Positions 1 through 9,539 of a stretch of DNA of 28,065 nucleotides are shown one piece after another. The DNA is from Lactifluus volemus (Eukaryota > Basidiomycota > Agaricomycetes > Russulales > Russulaceae): contig WTXI01000416.1 of NCBI GenBank assembly GCA_022376515.1, positions 1-28,065 on the forward strand, read 5' to 3'. Position 1 is the first letter of the stretch, and every line of letters starts with the position of its first letter. The position numbers and the translations under genes were made by a program. The notes below the pieces were generated by a model. That model was not told the origin of the DNA. It made no database searches and was given only the letters and a program-made list of their open reading frames with translations.

Positions 1-236
1 TAAAGTAACGTATGGAAAGCTGGTTTCCCATCGGATCCTGCTACCTAAGATACATAATAGAAAGCACGGTGAGGAGAATAGAAATAGTTACACTGGATCG
101 AACCTGTTCCAATGACATGGTCTATGACATGCCATGTGTGTCATCATCTTTCCCCGTTTTCCACTAGTCGCCATTCACCTACATCAAGGCACTCCTCAGC
201 CGAGACTTTCTCGTCCCTGACCGAAACCGCGCCGCT
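1..236. other. 5' flank of the HAD-like gene, no gene seen
   Basis: No family-like coding sequence was found here on either strand. Open frames that overlap this stretch run through the HAD gene in other frames. The segment probably holds the upstream region of the gene starting at 237; I see no convincing TATA box. Confidence 0.5.
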
Positions 237-1195
237 ATGGCACCACGACCAACCATTCGAGGTTTACTCATTGATCTCTCCGGCACCATCCATATCGGCA
301 CCCAACCTATTCCGGGATCTGCACATGCAATACAACGCCTCCGAGCCTCGTCGACACCGTTCCGGTTCTGCAGTAATACAAGCAAGGAGTCGACGGCCGC
401 ATTGCGAAGCACACTAGCCAAGATGGGTATCGAGACGCAATGACAATGAAGTATGGACGAGTATAGGAGCAGTGAATTCTCTGTTGCGAACAAAGGGTCT
501 AACCAGGTACGATGCGAATCCCCTTTGTCGAGGGGAATAGTCCACTAAATGGGGACATATAGACCATTCATCCTAGCTACCGAATCGGCTGCAGATGAGT
601 GCAGGCGTGGTATTCATGGTGATCCTTCGCTTCCATATGATTCCGTAGTGGTCGCTTTTGCACCCGCTCAGTTTGACTATGTTGCGCTCAATGCAGCATT
701 CCGTGTGCTCATGAACGAACACCCCACCCAACGCGGACGACCACAATCGGACTGCCCTCTTATTGCCACTCACTGCGCTCGATACATTGGAGACTCTGAC
801 GGCGCTCTTTCCCTCGGCCCGGGGCCTTTCGTCGCAGCACTGGAAAATGCCAGCGGGAGGACTGCAGAGATCGTTGGGAAACCAGAAAAGAAGTTCTTTG
901 AGTTGGTTTTAAACAGCCTGGAGTCCGGTATGCACGGTCAGGAGGGCATTGTCGCGGTGATCGGAGATGATGTTCAGAATGATCTCGGCGATGGTGCGGT
1001 TGGTTTGGGATTCTGGCGAGTGTTGGGTACGCGTATCTCATGTTTTATTTCTCGTCATGCAATGACCGGAATTAACGGTATACAGTCAGGTCAGGAAAGT
1101 ACAGGGACGGAGATGAGACAAGGGAAGGCGTTAGACCGCCGGACGAAGTTTGCGATTCCTTCGCCTCGTTCGTCGACAGCTTACTAGAGCAATAA
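237..1195 (+). CDS. HAD-superfamily hydrolase, HDHD2-like, with a one-base frame break
   Basis: The product is a haloacid dehalogenase-like phosphatase of the HDHD2/LHPP group; its substrate cannot be read from sequence. Exons are 237-506, 563-1026 and 1086-1195. The N-terminus has the motif LLIDLSGTIHIG, in which the usual second Asp of DxD is Ser, as in HDHD2. It is followed by FCSNTSKES, the LIATHCARY segment, ALSLGPGPFVAALE, VGKPEKKFF and the metal-binding IGDDVQND; the C-terminal exon gives GKYRDGDE. Introns 507-562 (56 nt) and 1027-1085 (59 nt) are GT-AG and join in phase. Exon 1 does not stay open: after MGIETQ (codon ending at 440) there is TGA, and the conserved sequence NEVWTSIGAV resumes in the +1 frame from 445. 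One extra T at 441 explains this. It may be a real frameshift, a sequencing error or a recoding site. Family assignment is strong; functionality is uncertain. Confidence 0.8.
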
Positions 1196-1288
1196 CTCTC
1201 TGCAAGTTACCTTTATACGATACTAGACGGTCCGTAGATGTCAAGTTGGTGAATAATATAGAGTCGGGCGAATAGGAAGCATACCGAC

Positions 1289-2888
1289 TTATGCCCACGG
1301 GTCGAAGACTACCTTTCCATATATGCCTTTGTCGAACGCTTCGTAAGCACCAACCGCGTCACTGAGCGGGATGACCCTATCCACGACCCCACTCTCTCCG
1401 ATGACACCTAGTACATCCCTTCTGCGCAAGAGAAGCCCCATGGCAGCGAAAAGGACGGATCGCACGCTGCAACGCCCAAACTCAAGGCTTACATTTTTGT
1501 TGTATAGTTCACGACCCGTGAAGGGTATTTGGGGTGCCTGATGGACACCGCAGGAAGACAGGACACCAGATGGGGCGAGAAGGGTAAGAGAAAGCGTTAG
1601 GGCTTCGGGGGTGCCGACGACCTACAATGATTGGTTGAGTGCAAAAAAACCCAGCCCGGAGTGTGAGGAAATTACTTCGAGAACAGCATGACACCCACGA
1701 CGACCCCAGGCCCCAACTACGTTTGGCGCGTCGGCAATATCCGCTACCACGAACTCGTCTCCTGACTTTCCCCTGGCATCCGGGGGAAGCGCATCATATA
1801 TTTGCTGCATTTTAGCCCGACGGGATCTATTTGGGTCAACGGCGATGATGCGGTGTCGTACATTGGCTCTAGTGAGGTAGTCGAGAAGAGCGAGTGTGGC
1901 GCACTCGAAGGCCGTAAGCGTCGTCAACTACATTGATATGAGGTAATTGTGAAAGCTCACAAGGCCAACGGGGCCAAGCCCGACAATGCCCACGTCAAGA
2001 ATTTTATCCGCAGCGGACAGATACGGCAAAGTAATGTCCGATAAAAAGTCATGTTGTGTAAGGTGACCGGTATTTCGGAGCCAAGGGATTCCCGTGAAAA
2101 TCGGAGCAAGTTTGGGATGAGTACAAGCTTGGAGAACGACAAAAAGCCCAGTTGGAAGAATGTCTGCAAGGAGAAGAAGGGTGGGATCTGGCAAGTATGA
2201 CAGCTCTTGAGGAACGGAGAGTGGATCGTCAACCGAAGGTGATACGGCGGACAAAGATAGGAGTGTTCCGCCGGCGAGGGGGACCCGTACATATTGGGCT
2301 TGGCCGCCTTGCAGAGCGGGGGAGCCAAAGAGGAGAGATGAAAGACAGCGAGCAGTGAAACCGAGTCTACAGTACCTGAGAAGTGATTAGGTAGATATAG
2401 AGTAGTAAGTGAGAGGCTTACTCGCATTCGCCACAGGAGATGGTGAAAGGGGAAATGACTTTGTCACCTACCCTAAGGGACGCATAGAGAGGAGGACGAG
2501 ATGGCGGAGATCCTGGGTGAAACGAAGAACCGAGAGCGACGACATGACCGATAAATTCATGTCCAGAGATGTGGCTGATGAAGACGTAAATAAAATCCGT
2601 CAATGGAACGAGAAGGATTGAGCCTAGACCGACATCTCGTTCACGTCTTGGTGGCCGCGATAGATGTGGAGATCACTACCGCACAGACCAGCAAACTGGA
2701 ATTGTCAGGATTGATCAGTCGAGTGGAATAGAAATAAAACCTTTATTTTTATGATTGCACCATCGGGACGTTGTACACTAAAATGATTGTAAGCTCCCAA
2801 AAAGTAAAGGATAACAAGCATACATTGGGACGGGAACTGATTCTAGTCTGATATCGAAAGCAGGGGGATGCCAACGAACGGCGAGCAT
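1289..2888 (-). CDS. Zinc-dependent medium-chain alcohol dehydrogenase
   Basis: The gene encodes a 430-residue NAD(P)-dependent MDR/alcohol dehydrogenase oxidising an unidentified alcohol or aldehyde adduct, probably in the cytosol. Exons on the minus strand are 2888-2824, 2777-2741, 2695-2634, 2574-2422, 2375-1961, 1903-1676 and 1621-1289; all junctions agree in phase. Catalytic zinc ligands are Cys39 (in GLCGSDLH) and His60-Glu61 (in SGHEF). The structural zinc site is Cys102, 105, 108 and 116 with canonical C-x2-C-x2-C-x7-C spacing. The Rossmann motif GLGPVG is at 238-243, and the acidic residue in IIAVDPNRS after the second strand favours NAD+. The C-terminus KVVFDPWA is typical of fungal homologues. 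The donor of intron 3 (GTCGGT) and the 45-nt intron 2 with donor GTTTTA are weak but fit phase and homology. The start codon lies 172 bp from the WC-1 start, so the pair shares a promoter region. Confidence 0.9.
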
Positions 2889-3060
2889 GTGGAAAGAGAC
2901 AGGACCGGGCCGAGAGAGCCAAAATTGATTTTATTATTAGTTTGCTAAACTGGCTGGCTGCTGCTACCTCTGGCTTGCAGCTTGCTTGCCTCGCTCCCTT
3001 TTCTTTTCCCTCCTCCATCTCTTCCACTTCCACTTCCACTTCCACACTCCATCATTCACC
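2889..3060. promoter_or_regulatory. Divergent promoter between ADH and wc-1
   Basis: The 172 bp between the two start codons must hold both 5' UTRs and both core promoters. The wc-1 side is strongly pyrimidine-rich on the + strand (about 2970-3058). An AT-rich stretch (TTGATTTTATTATTAG, 2925-2940) sits near the middle. I see no clear TATA box for either gene. Confidence 0.6.
3021..3044 (+). repeat. (CTTCCA)4 hexanucleotide repeat in the wc-1 leader
   Basis: Four perfect tandem copies of CTTCCA lie 17-40 bases upstream of the wc-1 ATG inside a CT-rich leader. CT-rich leaders are common upstream of fungal genes, so this may simply be a slippage-prone pyrimidine tract. Confidence 0.85.
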
Positions 3061-5412
3061 ATGCCTTTTGAGCGTTATCTCCGCCATCCTCAAGATTCCT
3101 CCGTTCCATCTTCCTCATCTCCTTCGATAAATGATTATGCCTATGTTCAATCTCAATATCCCTCATCATTGGCTTCCGCCCTTGGCCCCTTACCCGCCCC
3201 TCCCCCTCCCCACTTTCAGATGCCCCAGTTCATGTTAGATGGTCCCTCAACCCTAGCACCTGGTTACGGCCCAGAGGTTCTTCCCACAGGTTTCATGACC
3301 TCAGATGAATCGGCATGGATCGCTAACGCTGGCTTTGTACATGGCCAACAAGACGTGTACGTACGACCGCCTCCATCTTATCTCTCGCCCTCAATTCATT
3401 CCTCTAGCTTTACTTCTCCTGGCCCAAAATATTTCCAAGCATCTGCGTGCGCGAGCCAATCGAGCTCCTCTCACCTTCCCAGCTCTTCCTCCCTCTCTGG
3501 CGCTGTCCCACCTCATGTACCTTTCCCAGCCGTCTTTCCAACCCCTCCCAAAGTTTCTCCTGTTCAACCACCAATTTCTCAAAACGGCAAACAGTCTTCT
3601 TCCTCACGCACTCATTCGTTTTCCTCACCACCATCCCTTGGCTTGCCGGTTTACTCGTCCTCCGGGTTTGACATCTTATCTATCCTAGGTCGTGTCGCTA
3701 CTCGACCGAATCCGACCATCACCCTTGGTCCCGTAGACATGTCTTGTTCTTTCGTCGTAGTCGACGTGCGACGACACGACAGCCCCATCGTTTACGCCTC
3801 CCCTTCCTTCTATCGTCTCACAGGGTACGATGAATACGAAGTACTTGGTCGTAACTGCCGTTTCCTCCAAGCACCTGGCGGCTGCGTTGCAAAAGGAGAG
3901 CGACGACAGTATACCGGTTTAGATGCGGTTGCCCACATGAATAAGAGCCTCGCTAATGACCAGGAGTGCCAAACATACCTCATCAATTATAGAAAAGACG
4001 GCTCTGCTTTTATCAACCTTGTCACCATCATCCCTGTGGCCGGTGGCGTTGCCAATGGCCCTGAAGAACAGCACGACGTCGTATTTCATGTCGGCTTCCA
4101 AGTTGACCTTACAGAGCAACCGAACGCTATCCAACAGAAACTCAGGGACGGGAACTACATGGTCAACTACAAGTCTAGCCTTGCTCTTCCCAATACCCCC
4201 GGCCCTTGTCTTAGGGATCGCCGGAATAATAGCTATACCTTGAACGCCGTCTCGGAGGACCTTCGCGACCTCCTCAACGATTCCTCATTTATGTCATCGA
4301 TTTCGCCCCCAGCATCGAGCGCTGAAGATGCAGAATGTCATGAAGGAAACCATCCGCTGAGCCTTCTTTTACTTTCCGCTATGCCAGACTCTCTTCTGGT
4401 TCTTTCCCTCAAAGGTGCATTCCTGTACGTTGCACCGTCAGTCTCCCGCGTATTGGAATATTCCCCTGAAGAGATGGCTGGAAAATTGGTCGCTGATTAC
4501 TGCCACCCTTCGGACATCGTTCCTCTGATGCGCGAGCTCAAGGAGTCTTCAACGATCCTGAGTCCACAGGAAGGACAACGCTTTGTGCCAAGCCTGCCCA
4601 ACGTTCCCAAGTCGGTTAACCTCCTCTTCAGAGCCAAAACTAAGCGGGATACGTACATCTGGATAGAATGCACGGGGCGTCTACACGTTGAACCGGGTAA
4701 GGGGCGCAAAGCAATCATTTTGAGCGCTCGCCCGCGTTCAATGCCCCGATTTGGCTGGAAGCCTGCGCCTGATGTTGTATGGCAAGATCGGCTTGGTGGA
4801 CGAGCGGATGTTACCTGCGAAGTGTGGGGTATGTTGAGTGTCGGCGGTACTGTGCTCTTCATGAGCGCCAACGTGAAGAATGTTCTGGGTTGGGGGATTG
4901 GCGAGATTATTGGCATGTCCTTAAATGACATTATCCCAGAGCCCTCCACCGCCGATTCTCTGGGAGCTGCACTTCAACGCGCTGCTCAAGGCAAAAACCG
5001 GAATACGGAAGTCGTCGAGTGCCGAGCCAGGCAGAAGAGCGGAGACTTGACCCACCTGAGCATCACGCTCTATCCATTACCCGCCGGTGCAGACTCCCAA
5101 CCTGATCTCCGACGGCTCCCCATAGTTTGCCAGATTAGGCCCATTTCGATCAAGCCAAGTATAGAACGCGAATTGGTTACCTCTGTATCCCAGGGCAATG
5201 TATTCTTCGAGCAGGATACCGCCAAAGAAGGCAGCTGGCAGTATGAGCTGCAGCAGCTCAAGCTCGAGAACCAAAAGCTGGCGGCTGAAGTTGAGTTCCT
5301 CGAGGGATCTGTCGGGTTACAAAAACATCATCCTCAGCCAACAAATCCTATCACGAGCACTCATAACTCTGCAGAATGGACTTCTCAACATCATTCACTG
5401 AAGCGGCGGTGA
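3061..5412 (+). CDS. wc-1: White collar-1 type blue-light receptor (LOV-PAS-PAS)
   Basis: This is the flavin-binding photoreceptor that pairs with WC-2 to drive light-responsive transcription in fungi. The 783-residue frame is uninterrupted. After a Ser/Pro-rich N-terminus (about 1-215), the LOV domain (about 220-350) carries GRNCRFLQ with photoactive Cys266, preceded by YASPSFYRLTGYDEYEVL and followed by NYRKDGSAFINLV. A second PAS domain (about 432-545, AMPDSLLVLSLKGAFLYVAP) and a third (about 588-680, SANVKNVLGWGIGEIIG) follow, then a short coiled coil (YELQQLKLENQKL, about 728-750). No GATA zinc finger is present, as in other basidiomycete WC-1 proteins, so DNA binding is expected to come from WC-2. 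The start at 3061 is the first ATG in frame; the frame is open upstream but has only TTG codons there. The lack of introns contrasts with its neighbours. Confidence 0.95.
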   Translation: MPFERYLRHPQDSSVPSSSSPSINDYAYVQSQYPSSLASALGPLPAPPPPHFQMPQFMLDGPSTLAPGYGPEVLPTGFMTSDESAWIANAGFVHGQQDVYVRPPPSYLSPSIHSSSFTSPGPKYFQASACASQSSSSHLPSSSSLSGAVPPHVPFPAVFPTPPKVSPVQPPISQNGKQSSSSRTHSFSSPPSLGLPVYSSSGFDILSILGRVATRPNPTITLGPVDMSCSFVVVDVRRHDSPIVYASPSFYRLTGYDEYEVLGRNCRFLQAPGGCVAKGERRQYTGLDAVAHMNKSLANDQECQTYLINYRKDGSAFINLVTIIPVAGGVANGPEEQHDVVFHVGFQVDLTEQPNAIQQKLRDGNYMVNYKSSLALPNTPGPCLRDRRNNSYTLNAVSEDLRDLLNDSSFMSSISPPASSAEDAECHEGNHPLSLLLLSAMPDSLLVLSLKGAFLYVAPSVSRVLEYSPEEMAGKLVADYCHPSDIVPLMRELKESSTILSPQEGQRFVPSLPNVPKSVNLLFRAKTKRDTYIWIECTGRLHVEPGKGRKAIILSARPRSMPRFGWKPAPDVVWQDRLGGRADVTCEVWGMLSVGGTVLFMSANVKNVLGWGIGEIIGMSLNDIIPEPSTADSLGAALQRAAQGKNRNTEVVECRARQKSGDLTHLSITLYPLPAGADSQPDLRRLPIVCQIRPISIKPSIERELVTSVSQGNVFFEQDTAKEGSWQYELQQLKLENQKLAAEVEFLEGSVGLQKHHPQPTNPITSTHNSAEWTSQHHSLKRR

Positions 5413-7659
5413 TTTCGCTCATTAACAAGCTGTTACCTCGAACTATTCACTTACTTTACTGCGTCATCCAACATACACGATTCTTGACCAATTGTATTTA
5501 CTAATCTCTAGTCGGCGTCCGAGTCAGTCTTGTAAAACTTTGTCATATCATACTTGTCCAGTGTATCGCATTTTGTCACATTTCCTTTCCCCTTGACCCG
5601 TTCGTTTGGGTGTTACGTTTCTAGCTTCTGATGCATCCCTAATTTAGTCCTGACACCTCGGACGGGGGCGGACTTGAGCACGCCATTAGGCTACCATTTC
5701 TGCCCTTGACGTGGCATGGACATTGTGAGAGCGACATACAATGGTGTATGTACGTACGAGAGCCTCTTCTTAGCGGTGACAGCCCCAATCAATTGCATGA
5801 AAACTTGACAGCGGCTAGCGCAACCATCCACAAACTGATCCATACGTAACTTGAGACTTAACTGCGACTTATTGTGGTACAGTAAATGACCCCATGCGGC
5901 CCACTCGCACTCCGGGTCAGGCGGCACCGCCATCCCCGAGACGTTGCCCGGTTGGTTACACGTGCTTCGAAAACTGTTCTGGACGCCCCACGTAGAGAGT
6001 GTACGTATAGCAAGCTAATAAGTCAAATTCTTTTCCCCTCCTCTGCCTAGACTAAACTCTGCCCCCGCTCTGTGCAGCCGTGTACTTTCCCGCCGCGACT
6101 GTGGAGTCGTTGTGACGGGGCACGGTATTATACGTACTCTTGGGAGAACCATTTCAGATGGCGAATGATGGCTTTAGCAATGCCCTTTTTGGTTTACCGC
6201 CTACATAAGAGATGATGATACTGTATTATAATAGATTAGATCGGGACCACTGGGCAGCTCCGAGTCTGAACTGACTTACCTATGACGGGCTCAACGTGTC
6301 TCCGGATCCCCCCATCCCGTTCAAATGCAAGCTACCGCCGCTGACATGATTCCCACAAAGACTCTCCAGGACAGAATGACGGCCACAACTGCGAGCGCGG
6401 ACAGACGGCACCGTTGGTAGCCGAGCCGTTTGAACCAACTTGAATTCCTGCTAGGCTCAATGTGACTCATTCGTCCCAACTCCCCAGTTTTGACAGACAA
6501 AACCCGTGAAAAAAGAACCACGGGCAATGAAACCTAGGTCATCGGTTAAAGTCGACTCGGTCTGGTCAGGAAAGCCGTTGTCCTTGCGCAAAAACTTAGC
6601 CCGTGATGATTTCGACTTGCCAGTTGGGATATGTTTGACTCCAAGGCAACCGATACATTGTTGTGGGCCGCATCCGATACTTACGTGTTCCCGGCACGAA
6701 CGTCAGCCTATGCTGCGAAGAACATGGAGAGACCATTGGTTACTGAGCTGGTTCCACCTGGGAAAGTTCCGCGCTGGCGTTATCCTTCCATATGATATGA
6801 TGAAAGCATACACGAGGTGACGGACAACCACAACGAAGATACGGGAAGTGTCGAAGAAAGATGATCTCGCACGTGGCACGGACTTCGATATGGTTATATC
6901 GTATGTGGCGAGGGGGTGTAGTAATGGTGACCAAAAGAGTGCTCGTCCTTGGCAAACTTTCGGCACCAAAAGTCGATGACTTGGGCCATGTACGTAAGAG
7001 ACATCAGAGAATTCCTGGACGAGCGGGAGACGGTGGGGCGACCAAGAACCTCGTCCGGACGCGGCACGGGACGGGGATTCTGACTTGTTGGCCCCACAGT
7101 GGCACGGCTCAGGCACATTTCGATTATTCCAGTTGCAGCAATTCGCAACCCCGAATCGTTAAAAGCTCTTGGCAAATGACAATGAAGGGAGAAAGGGTGG
7201 AGAAATCAAAAACTCGCCGAGGGCCTGGACAACTCTTGGCACCTGCTCCCGTTTCAAAATAGGACTCGGATTGACACGGAAACGTGTAAGAGTTGACGCC
7301 GTAGTAGCAACATTCCAGAACCTACAGCGACCCTGAGTTCTGGACCCACTTTATCTGAGAAAGGGCTTGCGCACCAACTCCCTCGTGTAAATTACCTTGG
7401 TAGGTTATTCGGGCGCCCAAAGTTTTTCTTCTTCTTTTTCGCCCCTGTCATCGTCCGATGATGTCCCGGAGTAACTTACAAGCGTTTGAGTGAAAAAAAA
7501 TAAAAAAAACAGGTCAGGCGGTAGTAATACCATACACCGTAGGTGGAGCTGTCAGGCAGTCATGGGTGGCCTCAGTATCCGTAAGTCGCCTTTTATGAAT
7601 TGTTAATGATACCTTTTTTTATAATTTTCATGTTTTCTCAAAGGCAATACAGTTTGCTA

Positions 7660-7797
7660 AATGAAAATTTTTTTTTGGATGACTTTCTGAGTGTAAGATT
7701 CTTGTGGCACAAGCACCGACCGGGCCCGGCGGGCCAGCGCCAACACCAAATGCATTTGGTTCGTTGATAGAAATTTTCCTAAAATTTTTTTTTCATA
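7660..7797. repeat. Loose inverted repeat with internal palindromes
   Basis: A/T-tract arms near 7660-7680 (ATGAAAA then T-run then GGA) and 7778-7796 (TCC then A/T tract then CAT) are roughly inverted copies about 100 bases apart. Between them are the perfect palindromes CCGGGCCCGG (7720-7729) and ACCAAATGCATTTGGT (7745-7760). It could be a decayed small mobile element, but low complexity makes chance a real alternative. Confidence 0.35.
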
Positions 7798-7865
7798 TCT
7801 GTACTGTGGTTGAGCGGTTCCTCGCCAATTAATAACTTAGGGAATTTGCCTTTGCGTATAAAACT

Positions 7866-7946
7866 CTTCCGAGGCGCTCGGGCGTGAATAATTCGGAAGT
7901 CTCATATCAGTTGATATCGACCCGGATAACAGGATTATCATGATAA
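7866..7946. repeat. Cluster of three small dyads
   Basis: CTTCCGA pairs with TCGGAAG (7866-7899), ATATCA with TGATAT (7904-7917), and TTATCATGATAA (7935-7946) is a perfect 12-bp palindrome. Function is unknown; nothing adjacent is a clear gene. Confidence 0.5.
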
Positions 7947-8819
7947 CGTGTACTTGCGCATTTTAGGAGCTATGAATGGGCATCTAGGTGTTGAAAAAAA
8001 AAATTCCAGGGAATTTGTGCAACAACAACACCTTGTAGCGCTCCACACGGAACACGAGAGGACCGAAAGATTGGGTTTGGTGTATCACTTGGCTGGGTGA
8101 TGACTTCGTTGACTTGTACCTACTACGGACTCGGAAGCAGTGGACCACTCATTCTGGTCGACTGATCCCGCAATCATAGCTGCATGTCGCAGCGGCTTCC
8201 CTCCGACTCGGAGTAGTCTGACTGTAGGGAATGGGTAGTAGTGGATCGCTTGGCTAAGGGGATACCATGTCACGAGTGGTATTTTTTTCAAATGGAACAG
8301 TCGGTAGCCCAAAAATAGTGGGCAGTCAATCTTTTTGACTGACACGACAGTGTTGTCAGCATGTGGCTTTCAGTGCCCAGGCTGCAGCCCAACCTGATGC
8401 ACACACAATTCCAACACTACCCACCTGATGCATGTGGGCAACATTCAATGATGTTGCTTGTGACAGAACTTCAAACTGGTCAAATACCTCTTCACTGGCT
8501 ACACAGATTGCTTAGTGGTGGCAGAAGACCCCCTGGCTTTCGGGGAGATCTATATGCTCAAATATTTTCAGATTTTTACCTATTTTATTTGAAGCTATAT
8601 TGCAATTTTTTTGAAACTGCTTGGCTTAGCCTCAGCAACACTAGACAGAAGACATCATGTTGTAAAGTGCCCTTCAGCTGCTACCACTCTGTCCAGTGAG
8701 CTTCCTGCCTCTTCTGTCACTCTCACTGGCAATCTTCCTGGTCCTTCCATACTTTCCCCTGTTTCTTTGCACAGTCACTTGTACCTGAACCCCATCTTTT
8801 GAATCAGAAGATGCATTGC

Positions 8820-9016
8820 CATTAGAGAATGGGCCTCATTGAACACAATGAAGATGTCTGCAAATTTTGGTATTTGTTTCTTGTGTGATGTTTTCTGTTT
8901 TGATCACATATGCCTTGTCAATATGTGGTCAAAACAGAATACCTTGCACAAGAAACAACAAAATTGCAAAAATTGCAGACATCTTTATTATGGTTTGATG
9001 AGGCCATTCTCTAATG
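8820..9016. repeat. Long imperfect inverted repeat (arms about 92-96 bp)
   Basis: The arm 8820-8911 is an imperfect reverse complement of 8921-9016, with a loop of about nine bases. Shared runs include CATTAGAGAATGG, AAGATGTCTGCAA, TGTTTCTTGTG, TTCTGTTTTGA and CACATAT. Small indels separate the arms, suggesting an older foldback than the one at 9241-9380. Confidence 0.8.
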
Positions 9017-9176
9017 ACACCTTGGCTAACTATATTGCATGTGAAGAGCTCTTACAATATTTTCAAAATATTCACTCTTCACATTTTTCCTTGCCACCAC
9101 CGGGATGCCACCCCACCTCCATGACCCCTCTGCTCACATTGTTGAGGGTGGTTACTGAACACCTCACACATTCATT

Positions 9177-9240
9177 GAGCTTGGGTTTGACCTCTTCCAG
9201 TGTTGGATATGCATCAGACATTGTGGTCAAACCCAAGCTC
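9177..9240. repeat. 16-bp perfect inverted repeat with 32-nt loop
   Basis: GAGCTTGGGTTTGACC at 9177-9192 is the exact reverse complement of 9225-9240. Its right arm directly abuts the left arm of the larger palindrome starting at 9241. Confidence 0.85.
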
Positions 9241-9380
9241 AGTATCTTGTGCCCCACCTAAAGATCTGTGAGAAAACAATGGAAGCACAAATATGTGAGA
9301 CTTACAAAAAAAATTGTAAGTCTCACATATTTGTGCTTCCATTGTTTTCTCATAGATCTTTAGGTGGGGCACAAGATACT
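9241..9380. repeat. Near-perfect 66-bp inverted repeat (hairpin)
   Basis: The 66-base arms at 9241-9306 and 9315-9380 are complementary at all positions but one; the exception is a G opposite T, which would be a G-U pair in RNA. The loop is the 8-base A-rich stretch 9307-9314. Ends read AGTATCTTGTGCC and GGCACAAGATACT. Such symmetry fits a young MITE/foldback element or a dsRNA-forming locus. No flanking duplication is seen. Confidence 0.9.
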
Positions 9381-9539
9381 ATGATGGATGTTTCTGCATG
9401 CCCCATTATCTGCATTGTCTTTTCCCTTCATGGTGAAGAGGCTGTTGTCACTTGTCACCCCTATGAGGTACTCAACACCATCAGAGGGTGCCAGTTTGGA
9501 CAACTTTGATGAGTGAGGAGAGCCATGGTTTGTAGCTTC

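Larger units (their letters stand above)
5413..8345. other. Gene-poor stretch downstream of wc-1
   Basis: The first few hundred bases are probably the wc-1 3' UTR. Beyond that, open frames are short, unlike any family I know, and lack exon-intron continuity. The base composition includes normal CpG levels up to about 8345. Homopolymer A and T runs and small palindromes accumulate from about 7420 to 8000. I see no supported gene. Confidence 0.5.
8346..9539. mobile_element. CpG-depleted island with hairpins, probable decayed methylated transposable element
   Basis: Reading line by line I count only two CpG dinucleotides (8541-8542 and 9101-9102) in about 1,190 bases, while flanking 60-base lines usually hold several. 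TpG and CpA are conspicuously common. Cytosine methylation followed by deamination of silenced repeats is known to cause this in fungi. The segment also holds three inverted repeats (8820-9016, 9177-9240, 9241-9380). No transposase, reverse transcriptase or intact terminal structure is recognised, and no target-site duplication was found. The edges are set by CpG density only, so the true element may be shorter or longer. The class of element is unknown. Confidence 0.6.

Noticed and set aside
423..455. A tiny intron explaining the frame break in the HAD gene
   Set aside because: The only GT-AG pair there would be about 31 nt, shorter than any other intron in the window and removing conserved residues.
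2986..3060. N-terminal extension of WC-1 upstream of 3061
   Set aside because: The frame is open but starts only with TTG and runs through the CT-rich leader and the hexanucleotide repeat; the first ATG is 3061.
6703..7116. Open frame on the minus strand of 137 codons
   Set aside because: No family features, no splice-consistent neighbours, and composition like its noncoding surroundings.
8839..9261. Open frame of 140 codons inside the hairpin island
   Set aside because: It crosses the inverted repeats, so it reads one arm and then its complement; no known domain and no homologous pattern.
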